A stretch of 64,000 nucleotides of DNA from Treponema sp. (GCA_016294035.1 JAEDCT010000011.1:1-64000), one strand, 5' to 3'; shown: positions 1 through 7,985, counted from the stretch's first letter. Numbers and translations are program-made. Notes: generated by a model not told the origin, from the sequence alone.

Positions 1-68
1 GTTGATTGATTTGTTGATTGATTTGTTGATTGATTTGTTGATTGATTTGTTGATTGATTTGTTGATTT
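1..68. repeat. 12-bp tandem repeat array
   Basis: Five complete head-to-tail copies of the 12-mer GTTGATTGATTT plus a partial sixth copy (GTTGATTT). All copies are identical. The array starts at the window edge, so its true length is unknown. It lies just downstream of the terminator that ends the ribosomal block and contains no gene. Identical copies suggest recent expansion or contraction by slippage. Confidence 0.95.
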
Positions 69-104
69 AAAAAAAATACAGCCGCCCTTATTAAAAGAGC
101 GGCT
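68..104 (-). terminator. Terminator of the rplQ / zinc-ribbon transcript
   Basis: On the minus strand a 10-bp stem (arms 95-104 and 80-89, one G-U pair, 5-nt loop) is followed by a run of seven T. It lies 16 bp past the stop codon of the zinc-ribbon gene and closes the ribosomal super-cluster. Confidence 0.85.
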
Positions 105-120
105 TCGAAGCAACTTCTAA

Positions 121-369
121 TTATGCTTCTGCTGGTGCAGATTCTTCTGCAGCAGGTTCAGCAGCTGGAGCTGCCTTCTTTGCAAGTCTTGCGTCCTTCT
201 GTGCCTTATTCTTAAGGGCAGCCTTACAAACCTTACAAATCTTAACCTTTTTTCCGTCTACTTCCTGATCGTAGAGAACCTTAATCTGTGTCTTTCCACA
301 AATAGGGCATGTTCCACGTCCATGGTTAGCTTCGGAACGAATTCCAGTTCCACGATGTGCTTTAGACAT
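121..369 (-). CDS. Small zinc-ribbon protein, last gene of the ribosomal cluster
   Basis: An 82-residue protein with two CxxC pairs (C21/C24 in CPIC and C45/C48 in CKVC) that should form one zinc ribbon. A lysine-rich stretch and an Ala/Glu/Pro-rich low-complexity tail follow. The basic N-terminus (SKAHRGTG) and the position 10 bp after rplQ suggest a ribosome- or RNA-associated role, but this is inference. I do not recognise a named family; it resembles small ribosomal zinc-ribbon proteins such as L33 or L28 only in general design. A Shine-Dalgarno-like AAGGAG lies just upstream of the ATG. It is the final gene before the terminator at 68-104. Confidence 0.8.
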   Translation of the reverse strand: MSKAHRGTGIRSEANHGRGTCPICGKTQIKVLYDQEVDGKKVKICKVCKAALKNKAQKDARLAKKAAPAAEPAAEESAPAEA

Positions 370-379
370 AATTTACTCC

Positions 380-811
380 TTATGCTTCAGCCTTAGCTGG
401 AGCTTTTTTAGACTTTTTTGCCTCTTTAGCATCATCAGCATCTGCTTCTGGCAATTTGTAGTCAACCAACTCAAAGATTACCTGGTCTGCAGCATCACCC
501 TGGCGGAAACCGAGCTTCATAATTCTTGTATATCCACCATTGCGATCCTTCATGCGAGGACCAATTTCTGTGAACAATTTGTTCAAAATCTTTTCGTCAG
601 CGATAAACTTTGCAGCAATTCTTCTGTTATGTACACTGTCAACTTTGGCACGTGTAATTAATTTTTCTGCAGCTTTGCGTACTTCTTTAGCCTTTGCTTC
701 AGTTGTAGTAATACGTTCATATCTGAAGAGCGAAGTTACCATGTTGCGTGACATTGCACGGCGATGGGCTGTAGTACGTGAAAGCGGATTAAATCCAGTC
801 ATATGATTCAT
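380..811 (-). CDS. rplQ: 50S ribosomal protein L17
   Basis: Ribosomal protein L17 of the large subunit, 143 residues. The N-terminus carries the family pattern GFNPLSRTTAHRRAM, followed by the conserved LI.RAK region and the GGYTRI motif near the middle. The last 25 residues are an Ala/Lys/Asp-rich extension beyond the usual core. The start codon overlaps the rpoA stop by 4 bp (ATGA), so translation is probably coupled to rpoA. A second in-frame Met at residue 4 is a possible alternative start. Confidence 0.97.
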   Translation of the reverse strand: MNHMTGFNPLSRTTAHRRAMSRNMVTSLFRYERITTTEAKAKEVRKAAEKLITRAKVDSVHNRRIAAKFIADEKILNKLFTEIGPRMKDRNGGYTRIMKLGFRQGDAADQVIFELVDYKLPEADADDAKEAKKSKKAPAKAEA

Positions 812-1854
812 TCGTTTTCGTCCTTATGTTTTCCTAAATCAACATCTTTCAAGTGGCTAAAGTCTGTCATGCCAAGAGTAAGTCCGTGTTCTTCAAGCTT
901 TGCCTTGATTTCCTCGAGACTCTTTTTACCGAAGTTGCGTGTCTTTGTGATATCATCTTCAGTTTTCTTGCACAATTCACCAATAGTCTTAATGTTCGCA
1001 TTCTTAAGACAGTTAGAACTTCGTACTGAAAGCTCAAGTTCTTCAACAGATGTATTCAACAACTGTCTAATTCTTTCATCGCCTTCATCAAGTCCTTCAT
1101 CAGAAGAATATTCACTTTCATTGAAGTTTACGAAAATTGCAAAGTAATCCTTAGCAATCTTTGCTGCTTCTGCAAGTGCATCTTCTGGAGTTATAGAACC
1201 ATCAGTCCATATCTCAAGAATCAGTTTATCGTAATCGTTACGCTGTCCCACGCGGCAAGGTTCAATAGAATATTTAACCTTTGGTACAGGAGTAAAGATA
1301 CAGTCCATTGCAATTGTACCAACAATTTCAATGTAATGCTCGTTTACTTCAGCTGGAACATATCCTCTGCCAAGGTCAACCTGGAATTCAAGTTCCAAGT
1401 GAGCGCCTTCCATCATTGTAAAGATCTCAAGACCTTTAGTCATAACTTCAAGCTGACCTTCTTTCTCCAAATCATCACTTTTTACAGTTCCTGGTCCAGT
1501 GAATTCGCAGAAAATTGTTTCCTGTTCTACATCACGTGGCAAGCGCAAACGAATCTGTTTTAAGCTATTCAAAACTTCCAATGTATCTTCTGAGATATTT
1601 GGAATTGTTTCAAATTCACTGGAAATAACATGAGGAACGCCCTCTGCATCATATGAAGTGATACGAACAGAAGAAATTGCATATCCCTGAATAGATGAAA
1701 GAAGTACACGGCGGAGAGTATTTCCTACAGTTGTACCAAATCCAGGTTCAAAAGGATAAGCAGTAAACTTTCCATAGTTCGAGTTATTCTCGAGATGCTC
1801 AAATGTAATTCCCTTTGGTTTCTTAAAACCTTTAAGCAGATTTTTGCGAGCCAT
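808..1854 (-). CDS. rpoA: RNA polymerase alpha subunit
   Basis: Alpha subunit of RNA polymerase, 348 residues. The N-terminal dimerisation domain shows PFEPGFGTTVGNTLRRVLLSS (abridged here to its sense) and the C-terminal domain carries the helix-hairpin-helix type sequence ELCKKTEDD...RNFGKKSLEEIKAKL used for UP-element and activator contact. Length is normal for bacteria, with a short acidic/basic tail (GKHKDENE). It overlaps rplQ by 4 bp and is separated from rpsK by 126 bp containing its own likely promoter and two inverted repeats. Confidence 0.98.
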   Translation of the reverse strand: MARKNLLKGFKKPKGITFEHLENNSNYGKFTAYPFEPGFGTTVGNTLRRVLLSSIQGYAISSVRITSYDAEGVPHVISSEFETIPNISEDTLEVLNSLKQIRLRLPRDVEQETIFCEFTGPGTVKSDDLEKEGQLEVMTKGLEIFTMMEGAHLELEFQVDLGRGYVPAEVNEHYIEIVGTIAMDCIFTPVPKVKYSIEPCRVGQRNDYDKLILEIWTDGSITPEDALAEAAKIAKDYFAIFVNFNESEYSSDEGLDEGDERIRQLLNTSVEELELSVRSSNCLKNANIKTIGELCKKTEDDITKTRNFGKKSLEEIKAKLEEHGLTLGMTDFSHLKDVDLGKHKDENE

Positions 1855-1920
1855 CAGAACTCCTATTTTTACTTGTTCCGGGATTTACCCTTGCAAGTTT
1901 TCACATTCTAAGCTAATCGA

Positions 1921-1950
1921 AGTATAGTTCGATTATCCCATGGTATACAA
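1921..1950 (-). promoter_or_regulatory. Putative rpoA promoter
   Basis: Minus-strand -35 TTGTAT (1945-1950) and -10 TATACT (1921-1926) with an 18-bp spacer, giving a leader of about 60 nt before rpoA. The -35 box is part of the 9+1+9 bp palindrome at 1942-1960, and the -10 lies in the centre of the 7-bp inverted repeat at 1915-1934. Confidence 0.6.
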
Positions 1951-1960
1951 TTTGTATACC
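1942..1960. promoter_or_regulatory. Perfect 9-1-9 inverted repeat over the rpoA -35 box
   Basis: The arms GGTATACAA and TTGTATACC are exact inverted repeats separated by one base. There is no T-run on either side, so this is not an intrinsic terminator. It could be an operator or an RNA hairpin in read-through transcripts from rpsK. Confidence 0.6.
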
Positions 1961-1980
1961 CAGCCAAAAAACACCCTAAA

Positions 1981-2361
1981 TTACATGCGGCGTGTCTTGC
2001 GTGGACGACATCCGTTATGTGGAATTGGTGTAACATCAGAAATTGACTTTACCTTCAATCCCAAGTTACCAAGACAACGGATTGCATTATCGCGACCCAT
2101 TCCTGGTCCCTTTACGAATACGTGAACTTCACGCAAACCATAACTTGCTGCACGCTGAACTGCTGTTTCGGCTACTGTCTGTGCTGCAAATGGAGTTGAT
2201 TTCTTTGCTCCGCGGAATCCAAGACCACCAGAAGAAGCCCAAGAAATTGCGTTTCCTCTAAGATCTGTGATTGTTACGATAGTATTGTTGAAAGTAGCCT
2301 GGATATATACGTTACCTTCAAAAACACTTTTTTTCTCTTTTCTCTTTTTTACGGTTGCCAT
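1981..2361 (-). CDS. rpsK: 30S ribosomal protein S11
   Basis: S11 of the small-subunit platform, 126 residues, a normal length. Conserved stretches include NNTIVTITD, GFRGAKKSTPFAAQ, VFVKGPGMGRDNAIR and the C-terminal DVTPIPHNGCRPRKTRRM. It sits 13 bp after rpsM and is followed by a 126-bp gap with the rpoA promoter region, so rpmJ-rpsM-rpsK may form a sub-transcript that partly reads into rpoA. Confidence 0.98.
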   Translation of the reverse strand: MATVKKRKEKKSVFEGNVYIQATFNNTIVTITDLRGNAISWASSGGLGFRGAKKSTPFAAQTVAETAVQRAASYGLREVHVFVKGPGMGRDNAIRCLGNLGLKVKSISDVTPIPHNGCRPRKTRRM

Positions 2362-2374
2362 CTATTACCTCCGC

Positions 2375-2743
2375 TTAAGCCTTCTTCTTGTTTGCAACGG
2401 TCTTCTTCTTACCCTTGCGTGTGCGTGAATTAGTGCGTGTGCGCTGTCCACGACAAGGAAGTCCCTTGCGGTGACGAAGTCCACGATAGCTACCAATATC
2501 CATAAGTCTCTTGATGTTAAGACCGATTTCTGAACGAAGGCGTCCTTCAGTCTTCATGTTGTCATCAATGTACTTACGAAGCTTGTTCAAATCATCTTCA
2601 GAAAGATCATTCAAAAGAGCATCTGGATTTACTTTTGTTTCTTCGCAAATTTTATTAGCTGATGAACGGCCAATACCATACACATAAGTCAATGCAATGT
2701 TGACATGTTTGTTTGGGAGGTCAACTCCCGCAATTCGTGCCAT
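2375..2743 (-). CDS. rpsM: 30S ribosomal protein S13
   Basis: S13 of the small-subunit head, 122 residues. The N-terminus MARIAGVDLPNKH, the YGIGRSSANKI helix-hairpin-helix region and the C-terminal RGLRHRKGLPCRGQRTRTN motif are all present. A basic C-terminal tail (RKGKKKTVANKKKA) contacts 16S rRNA and tRNA in the family. The gene lies 11 bp after rpmJ and 13 bp before rpsK. Confidence 0.98.
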   Translation of the reverse strand: MARIAGVDLPNKHVNIALTYVYGIGRSSANKICEETKVNPDALLNDLSEDDLNKLRKYIDDNMKTEGRLRSEIGLNIKRLMDIGSYRGLRHRKGLPCRGQRTRTNSRTRKGKKKTVANKKKA

Positions 2744-2754
2744 CAGTTAACTCC

Positions 2755-2868
2755 TCAACCCTGTCTCTGCTTGTGCTTTGGGTTTTCACAGATAATACGA
2801 ATAATTCCGTTTCTCTTGATTACCTTGCATTTGTCGCAGATGGGCTTTACACTGGTTCGTACTTTCAT
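2755..2868 (-). CDS. rpmJ: 50S ribosomal protein L36
   Basis: A 37-residue protein starting MKVRTSVKPICDKCK and ending CENPKHKQRQG, which is textbook L36. The zinc ligands C11, C14, C27 and H32 are intact, so this is the zinc-binding form. It is shorter than usual gene-finding cut-offs and easily missed. The next gene, rpsM, begins 11 bp downstream. A 162-bp gap with an extended -10 promoter separates it from secY; map, adk and infA, often found at this point in other bacteria, are absent. Confidence 0.97.
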   Translation of the reverse strand: MKVRTSVKPICDKCKVIKRNGIIRIICENPKHKQRQG

Positions 2869-2973
2869 TAAAGTCCCCCTGAAAATTATGCCAGTCAAAT
2901 TATGGCAGTTCGAAGCGATATATTCACCATGAACTACAATTTGACCCTACCTCACCTTTTGAAGTAGTGCGGT

Positions 2974-2982
2974 AGTATAGCA
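2974..2982 (-). promoter_or_regulatory. Extended -10 promoter for rpmJ-rpsM-rpsK
   Basis: Minus strand reads TGCTATACT, an extended -10 (TGnTATACT) about 105 bp upstream of the rpmJ start. No good -35 is seen at 17 bp, as expected for extended -10 promoters. The leader contains two near-identical 12-mers, AATTATGCCAGT and AATTATGGCAGT (plus-strand reading, 2884-2909). Confidence 0.5.
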
Positions 2983-3030
2983 TAATTTTACAAACTTAAT
3001 CTAGTCCTATTCTCTAAAATATATAAGTTT

Positions 3031-4365
3031 CTAGAGATTTCTTGACTTAAATCCCCTCTTTGTAAGACCATCATGATGGTGCATTTTAAGAAGAGCTTCT
3101 ACCTGTGACATTGTATCAATATCAACACCAACCAGAATAAGAAGTGATGTTCCACCCATCAACATAGAAATTGACTGTGGGAACTTAAACACAATCTGAA
3201 TAAGTGTAGGCAACAACGCAATTGCTGCAAGATACAAAGAACCAGGAAGAATCAGTCGATTCAATACCTTCTGAAGATATTCTTCAGTCTTGTCTGTTCT
3301 GATTCCAGGAATGGAACCACCATTTTCACGGATATTCTTAGCAATTTCTGTAGGGTTCAGAGTTACCTGAGTGTAGAAGTATGCAAAGAAAACGATCAGC
3401 AAAACTTCAATAATATTATACCAAATTCCAAGTGGATTCAGAGCAGTTGCAACCTTTGAAAGCCATGTGGCCTTTGTCTGAAGGCTGTTTGCAATCTGAA
3501 GTGGGAAAGTCAAAAATGCAGATGCAAAAATGATTGGAATAACACCAGACGGATTGATCTTAAATGGAATATAAGTAGTCTGTCCACCGTACATTTTGCG
3601 TCCAACAACGCGCTTAGCGTAATGAACTGGAATCTTGCGTTCACCAGACTGTTCAAAAACAACAAATCCAATAATAGCAAGGAAAACAAATACGGCAACA
3701 ACAATAAATACAACATTGATATCGCCCCGCTGAACACTTTTTACTAATTCATAAACAGCACTTGGAAGACGAGCTACAATACCGGCAAAAATCAGCATAG
3801 AGATTCCATTACCGATACCATGTGCAGTAATCTGATTTCCAATCCAAACAGTAACCATAGAACCTGTAGTTACAGTAAGGATAGCAAGAAGATTAAAATA
3901 AACTTTATTGTCGAAAATAATTGTTCCAGGAACCTGCTGGTTAATTGTACTAGCATACACAGTAATTGCCATTGACTGGAAGAGACAAACAAAGATTGTA
4001 CCAACACGAGTCCATGCCTGTACTCTCTGCTGCCCGCCATCTTCCTGTGCAATTCTCTTTAATCCTGGAAAAATTACAAGAGCAAGCTGCAAGATAATCT
4101 GTGTTGAAATGTATGGCATTACACCAAGCATGAACACAGAAAATCTTTCAAATGCACCGCCGGCAAAAAAGTCCATATAACTGGCAAAAGCACCTTCAGC
4201 TTCAGTTGCAAAGCTTTCAAAATACTGCTTAAGCAAAGCAACGTTTATACCTGGAATAGTAAGAATACTTCCCAAGCGAAAAATTGCAAGAATGATCAAA
4301 GTAAAGAAAAGCTTAGCGCGCAATTCCTTAACCTTGAACATATTTACTACAGGACTATTTGCCAT
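3031..4365 (-). CDS. secY: Protein translocase subunit SecY
   Basis: Channel subunit of the Sec translocon, 444 residues with about ten hydrophobic transmembrane segments. Recognisable family stretches are GVMPYISTQIILQLA (plug/TM2b region), the TM5-6 cytoplasmic segment FEQSGERKIPVHYAKR, and NIRENGGSIPGIRTD near the C-terminal loop that docks SecA or the ribosome. GGAG lies 7 nt before the ATG. It is the last gene of the spc-type operon and lies 23 bp after rplO. SecE, its partner, is encoded at 28921-29100. Confidence 0.98.
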   Translation of the reverse strand: MANSPVVNMFKVKELRAKLFFTLIILAIFRLGSILTIPGINVALLKQYFESFATEAEGAFASYMDFFAGGAFERFSVFMLGVMPYISTQIILQLALVIFPGLKRIAQEDGGQQRVQAWTRVGTIFVCLFQSMAITVYASTINQQVPGTIIFDNKVYFNLLAILTVTTGSMVTVWIGNQITAHGIGNGISMLIFAGIVARLPSAVYELVKSVQRGDINVVFIVVAVFVFLAIIGFVVFEQSGERKIPVHYAKRVVGRKMYGGQTTYIPFKINPSGVIPIIFASAFLTFPLQIANSLQTKATWLSKVATALNPLGIWYNIIEVLLIVFFAYFYTQVTLNPTEIAKNIRENGGSIPGIRTDKTEEYLQKVLNRLILPGSLYLAAIALLPTLIQIVFKFPQSISMLMGGTSLLILVGVDIDTMSQVEALLKMHHHDGLTKRGFKSRNL

Positions 4366-4388
4366 TTATATACTCCAACGATTCATTT

Positions 4389-4865
4389 TTATTCAGCAGA
4401 CTTTTTTTCTGAATCAGCGAGAACCTTTACAGATCCACCAGCCTTTTCAATCTTAGCCTTTGCTGAAGCAGAAACCTTAGATACTTCAACAGTAAGTTTC
4501 TTAGTAAGATCGCCGTTTCCGAGAATCTTGATTCCGTCAACTACTTTTCCTACCATTCCCTTTGCTTTGAGTGTATCCTTATTTACAGTTTCACCATCAG
4601 CGAATTTTGCTTCAAGTTCTACGAGATTAATGCAAACATATTCCTTCTTGAAAGGATAGTTTGAAAAACCACGATGAGCAATTCTACGATACAAAGGCAT
4701 CTGTCCGCCTTCAAAACCTACGTATGGTCCGGCCTTTCCAGAACGAGACTGCTGACCCTTATTTCCTTTTCCGGCTGTTGAACCAAGACCAGAAGAAGAA
4801 CCACGACCAACACGCTTTGGCTTCTTATTAGCACCCTGTGGTGCTGTTAAAGTAAAGTCTGCCAT
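4389..4865 (-). CDS. rplO: 50S ribosomal protein L15
   Basis: L15, 158 residues. The Gly/Lys/Arg-rich N-terminus (KKPKRVGRGSSSGLGSTAGKGNKGQ, shown in part) and GFEGGQMPLYRRIAHRGF are diagnostic, followed by the globular C-terminal half with KILGNGDLTKKLTVEV. It starts within the rpmD stop codon (TAATG), so the two are probably translationally coupled. Confidence 0.97.
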   Translation of the reverse strand: MADFTLTAPQGANKKPKRVGRGSSSGLGSTAGKGNKGQQSRSGKAGPYVGFEGGQMPLYRRIAHRGFSNYPFKKEYVCINLVELEAKFADGETVNKDTLKAKGMVGKVVDGIKILGNGDLTKKLTVEVSKVSASAKAKIEKAGGSVKVLADSEKKSAE

Positions 4866-5047
4866 TATTGGATCTCCTCTACTTTTACCAGGTGAGCAAC
4901 TGCAGCAACCATGCCTTTGATAGCTTCGTTTGCTTCATGCTCAACAACTGAATTAATTTTCTTAAGACCAAGGGAACGAACAGTTGCCTTTTTCTCTGGC
5001 TTCTGTCCGATAGTGCTTTTAACAAGTGTAATACGTAACTTTGCCAT
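4865..5047 (-). CDS. rpmD: 50S ribosomal protein L30
   Basis: L30, 60 residues when started at MAKLRITLVKSTIG, which is the usual family N-terminus. An upstream in-frame Met at 5057-5059 would add four residues but lies inside rpsE; the 5047 start is preceded by a GTGGGG-type Shine-Dalgarno and falls 2 bp after the rpsE stop. Small two-beta-sheet protein binding 23S rRNA. TAATG overlap with rplO. Confidence 0.95.
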   Translation of the reverse strand: MAKLRITLVKSTIGQKPEKKATVRSLGLKKINSVVEHEANEAIKGMVAAVAHLVKVEEIQ

Positions 5048-5049
5048 AA

Positions 5050-5562
5050 TTAGCCCCACAAATCCTTGAGTGTCTTACCACGATTCTGTGCAACTGTACG
5101 AGCGTTCATAAGGCCGTTAACAGCATCAAATGTTGCGCGAACAACATTAACAGATGTGCGTGAACCCTGTGACTTAGAAATTACGTCTGTAATTCCAGCT
5201 GCGTCCATAACTGCACGAACAGCACCACCTGCAATAACTCCAGTACCAGGACAAGCAGGTTTCAACAATACTGAAGAGCTCTTATACTTTCCAATCATTT
5301 CGTGTGGAATAGTTCCATTCTTCATTGGAAGAGTAATAAGGTTTGACTTTGCCTTATCAAGGCTCTTTCTAATAGCTTCAGTAACATCATTTGCCTTACC
5401 AAATCCGAAACCGATGCGACCCTTCTTGTCACCTACTACAGTAAGTGCAGAGAAAGACATTCTGCGTCCACCTTTTACAGTTTTTGCAGTACGGTTAAGC
5501 TTTACAAGCTTTTCTACGAATTCTTCAGCAGGCTTTCTATCAAAATTCTTCTGGTGTTCCAT
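5050..5562 (-). CDS. rpsE: 30S ribosomal protein S5
   Basis: S5, 170 residues, important for decoding fidelity. The N-terminal double-stranded-RNA-binding fold includes VVGDKKGRIGFGFGKANDV and the C-terminal domain includes GTGVIAGGAVRAVMDAAGI and SQGSRTSVNVVRATFDAV. Length is normal. It begins 8 bp after rplR and ends 2 bp before the rpmD start. Confidence 0.98.
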   Translation of the reverse strand: MEHQKNFDRKPAEEFVEKLVKLNRTAKTVKGGRRMSFSALTVVGDKKGRIGFGFGKANDVTEAIRKSLDKAKSNLITLPMKNGTIPHEMIGKYKSSSVLLKPACPGTGVIAGGAVRAVMDAAGITDVISKSQGSRTSVNVVRATFDAVNGLMNARTVAQNRGKTLKDLWG

Positions 5563-5570
5563 AGCCTCTC

Positions 5571-5933
5571 CTAGAATACAATCCCGGCAGCGCGGGTAGC
5601 GTCAGCAAGGGCCTTAACAACACCATGATAGAGATAACCGTTACGGTCAAATACTACAGTAGTAATATTCTTCTCCTTAAGGCGTCCACCCAAAGCTTCA
5701 CCAAGTTTTGTTGCACTTTCTACATTTGCTTTAAGTGCAACATATCCTTTTTCAAGAGTAGAGATAGAAGCAAGAGTCTTGCCTTCATCATCATTAATAA
5801 CCTGTGCATACAAGTTCTTACCACTCTTGAATACTGTTAAGCGAGGTCGCTCTGCAGTTCCGTAAATTGACTTACGAATGTGAATCTTTCTGTGCAGGCG
5901 CTTTCTCTGTTTATCACTAAGCTTTCTTACCAT
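5571..5933 (-). CDS. rplR: 50S ribosomal protein L18
   Basis: L18, 120 residues, which brings 5S rRNA to the large subunit together with L5. Conserved features are the basic start (KQRKRLHRKIHIRKSIYGT), RPRLTVFKSGKNLYAQVI and the C-terminal FDRNGYLYHGVVKALADATR. Tightly packed between rplF (11-bp gap) and rpsE (8-bp gap). Confidence 0.98.
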   Translation of the reverse strand: MVRKLSDKQRKRLHRKIHIRKSIYGTAERPRLTVFKSGKNLYAQVINDDEGKTLASISTLEKGYVALKANVESATKLGEALGGRLKEKNITTVVFDRNGYLYHGVVKALADATRAAGIVF

Positions 5934-5944
5934 TTCAATTCACC

Positions 5945-6487
5945 TTATTTTACACCAGTTTTTCCGACTTTACGTCTAATAACTTCGTTGTCATAGCGAA
6001 TACCCTTTCCCTTGTAAGGTTCTGGAGCTCGCAATTTACGAATCTGAGCGCTAAATTCACCAACTTGCTGTTTGTCAATTCCAGAGATAGTGATTTTTCC
6101 ATCTTTGTCAGCTGTTACTGTAAGTCCTTCAGGAATGATTGCGATGAATTCAGATGAATATCCGAGGTTCATTACAAGCTGCTTTCCCTGAACTTCAGCA
6201 CGGTAACCAACACCAGTAATAACCAAAGTCTTTGTGTAACCAGTAGATGTACCAATTACCATGTTGTCGATAAGCTTGCGGTACAATCCATGAGCTGCAC
6301 TAGCTGCCTTTGATTCGTTAACAGGAGTAACAATTACTTCTGTTCCCTTTACTTCAACTTTTACCAAGTTTCCAAAATTCTGCTTAAGTTCACCCTTTGC
6401 ACCTTTTACAGTAACAATGTTGTCACTTACAGAAACTGTTACACCTGCAGGAATTGTAACAGGAAGTTTTCCAATTTTTGAAGCCAT
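5945..6487 (-). CDS. rplF: 50S ribosomal protein L6
   Basis: L6, 180 residues, built of two similar domains. The N-terminal MASKIGKLPVTIPAGV and the C-terminal signature PEPYKGKGIRYDNEVIRRKVGK are clear. It stabilises the sarcin-ricin loop region. Gap of 12 bp from rpsH and 11 bp to rplR. Confidence 0.98.
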   Translation of the reverse strand: MASKIGKLPVTIPAGVTVSVSDNIVTVKGAKGELKQNFGNLVKVEVKGTEVIVTPVNESKAASAAHGLYRKLIDNMVIGTSTGYTKTLVITGVGYRAEVQGKQLVMNLGYSSEFIAIIPEGLTVTADKDGKITISGIDKQQVGEFSAQIRKLRAPEPYKGKGIRYDNEVIRRKVGKTGVK

Positions 6488-6499
6488 TGTATTCTCCTA

Positions 6500-6901
6500 T
6501 TACCAAACCTGGCAAATCAACTCGCCGCCGACCATCTTTTCAGATGCCTTCTTGCCAGTTGTAACACCACTTGATGTTGAAACGATTAATGTGCCATAGC
6601 CGTTATAAACGCGTGGCAATTCCTTGTAACCAGAGTAAACACGGCGACCTGGAGTTGAAATCTTTTTCATTCCATGGATTACTGCCTTGTTTGCATCGTC
6701 ATACTTCAAGAAAATACGGATAACAACGTGATTGTTTTCATCCTGAATCTTCTTGAAATTCTTAATGTATCCTTCTGTCTTAAGGATCTTCACAATTTCC
6801 AGTTTCATCTTAGAAGTAGGAATATCTACTTTTTCATGACCGGCTCTTGCCGCATTCTGGACTTTTGTGAGCATATCTGCTATTGGGTCTGAAGCTGCCA
6901 T
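6500..6901 (-). CDS. rpsH: 30S ribosomal protein S8
   Basis: S8, 133 residues, a central-domain 16S rRNA-binding protein. The N-terminal DPIADMLTKVQNAARAGHEKV and C-terminal TLIVSTSSGVTTGKKASEKMVGGELICQVW are family hallmarks. In enterobacteria S8 represses the spc operon through an mRNA mimic near rplE; no such site was assessed here. It lies 15 bp after rpsN. Confidence 0.98.
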   Translation of the reverse strand: MAASDPIADMLTKVQNAARAGHEKVDIPTSKMKLEIVKILKTEGYIKNFKKIQDENNHVVIRIFLKYDDANKAVIHGMKKISTPGRRVYSGYKELPRVYNGYGTLIVSTSSGVTTGKKASEKMVGGELICQVW

Positions 6902-6916
6902 TTTATTCTCCTGTCA

Positions 6917-7102
6917 CTACCAAGATGATTTTGTAACGCCTGGTAAAAGGCCTTCACTAGCTAATTTGCGGAAACAGATACGACAGATCTTAAACTTACG
7001 CAAATATCCATGTGGACGTCCACAAATCTGGCAACGATTGTACTTACGTGTGCTAAATTTTGGTGTACGTTCTGCTTTGATAATCATTGATTTCTTAGCC
7101 AT
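6917..7102 (-). CDS. rpsN: 30S ribosomal protein S14, zinc-binding (type Z)
   Basis: S14 of 61 residues with four cysteines C24, C27, C40 and C43 (CQIC and CRIC), the short zinc-dependent form. The central RPHGYLRKFKICRICFRKLA is diagnostic. No zinc-independent long paralogue is seen in this window. Located 11 bp after rplE. Confidence 0.98.
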   Translation of the reverse strand: MAKKSMIIKAERTPKFSTRKYNRCQICGRPHGYLRKFKICRICFRKLASEGLLPGVTKSSW

Positions 7103-7113
7103 GAACTAATTCC

Positions 7114-7665
7114 TTATTTTCTAAATGGCATACCGAACTTAGTCAACAAAACGCGTGCTTCGTTGTCAGTTCTTGCACTAGTTACAATACTGATGTTCAT
7201 TCCGGCAATCTTAACAATCTTATCAAAGTCGATTTCCGGGAAGATAATCTGTTCTGTAATACCAAGAGAGAAGTTTCCGTGTCCATCAAATCCAGTAGAC
7301 TTGATACCGCGGAAATCCTTTACACGTGGAAGTGCTGCATTGATCAAACGATCGAGGAATTCATACATGATGTTTCCACGAAGTGTAACCATAGCACCAA
7401 CTTCATTGCCTTCACGAAGTTTGAAGTTTGCAATACTTTTCTTAGCTCTTGTTTTAACAGCCTTCTGACCGGTAATCTGAGTGAGATCTGTAACTGCAGC
7501 ATCAAGAAGTTTCTTATTCGTGAGAGCTTCGCCAACACCCATGCTAACTACAACCTTCTTGATCTCAGGAATCTGCATCTTAGAAGAGTAGCCAAGCTCC
7601 TTAAAGAGCTCTGGAGCGATTGTTTCCTTATAGACTTTCTTAAGCCGTGGTACGTAATTTTCCAT
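7114..7665 (-). CDS. rplE: 50S ribosomal protein L5
   Basis: L5, 183 residues from the Met at 7665 (MENYVPRLKKVYKE). The longer reading frame adds nine residues inside rplX; the chosen start gives a TAATG overlap with the rplX stop and the normal family N-terminus. Motifs: KKVVVSMGVGEA, the TGQKAVKTRAKKSIANFKLR region and RDFRGI/GHGNFSLGI. Binds 5S rRNA and contacts the P-site tRNA. Confidence 0.96.
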   Translation of the reverse strand: MENYVPRLKKVYKETIAPELFKELGYSSKMQIPEIKKVVVSMGVGEALTNKKLLDAAVTDLTQITGQKAVKTRAKKSIANFKLREGNEVGAMVTLRGNIMYEFLDRLINAALPRVKDFRGIKSTGFDGHGNFSLGITEQIIFPEIDFDKIVKIAGMNISIVTSARTDNEARVLLTKFGMPFRK

Positions 7666-7985
7666 TACAGTGTTTCTCCACACTTGCGGCAAACACGAGT
7701 TTTCTTGTCGCCGTCAAGCTTGTAACCAATTCTTGTAGGACCGCATTTTTTACATACGAGAGCTACATTCGAAATATCCAGAGGTGCTTCTACTTCAGCG
7801 ATTCCGCCTGCATCCTGCTGGGATCTTCTCTTCATTGCCTTCTTAACGATATTTGCACCGCTAACAATAACACGTCCCTTTCCGTTCTTTTCGAAAACAC
7901 GTACTACTGAACCACGCTTGCCCTTATCCTTTCCAGCAATTACTTCTACGTTGTCATCCTTACGGATTTTGAATTTCATATTCAT
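7665..7985 (-). CDS. rplX: 50S ribosomal protein L24
   Basis: L24, 106 residues with an N-terminal KOW motif (VIAGKDKGKRGSVVRV). The C-terminal region has two CxxC-type pairs (CKKC and CRKC), giving a zinc-ribbon look found in some bacterial L24 proteins. GGAG is 8 nt before the first ATG; a second Met two codons later is spaced less well. Assembly initiator of the 50S subunit. Confidence 0.96.
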   Translation of the reverse strand: MNMKFKIRKDDNVEVIAGKDKGKRGSVVRVFEKNGKGRVIVSGANIVKKAMKRRSQQDAGGIAEVEAPLDISNVALVCKKCGPTRIGYKLDGDKKTRVCRKCGETL

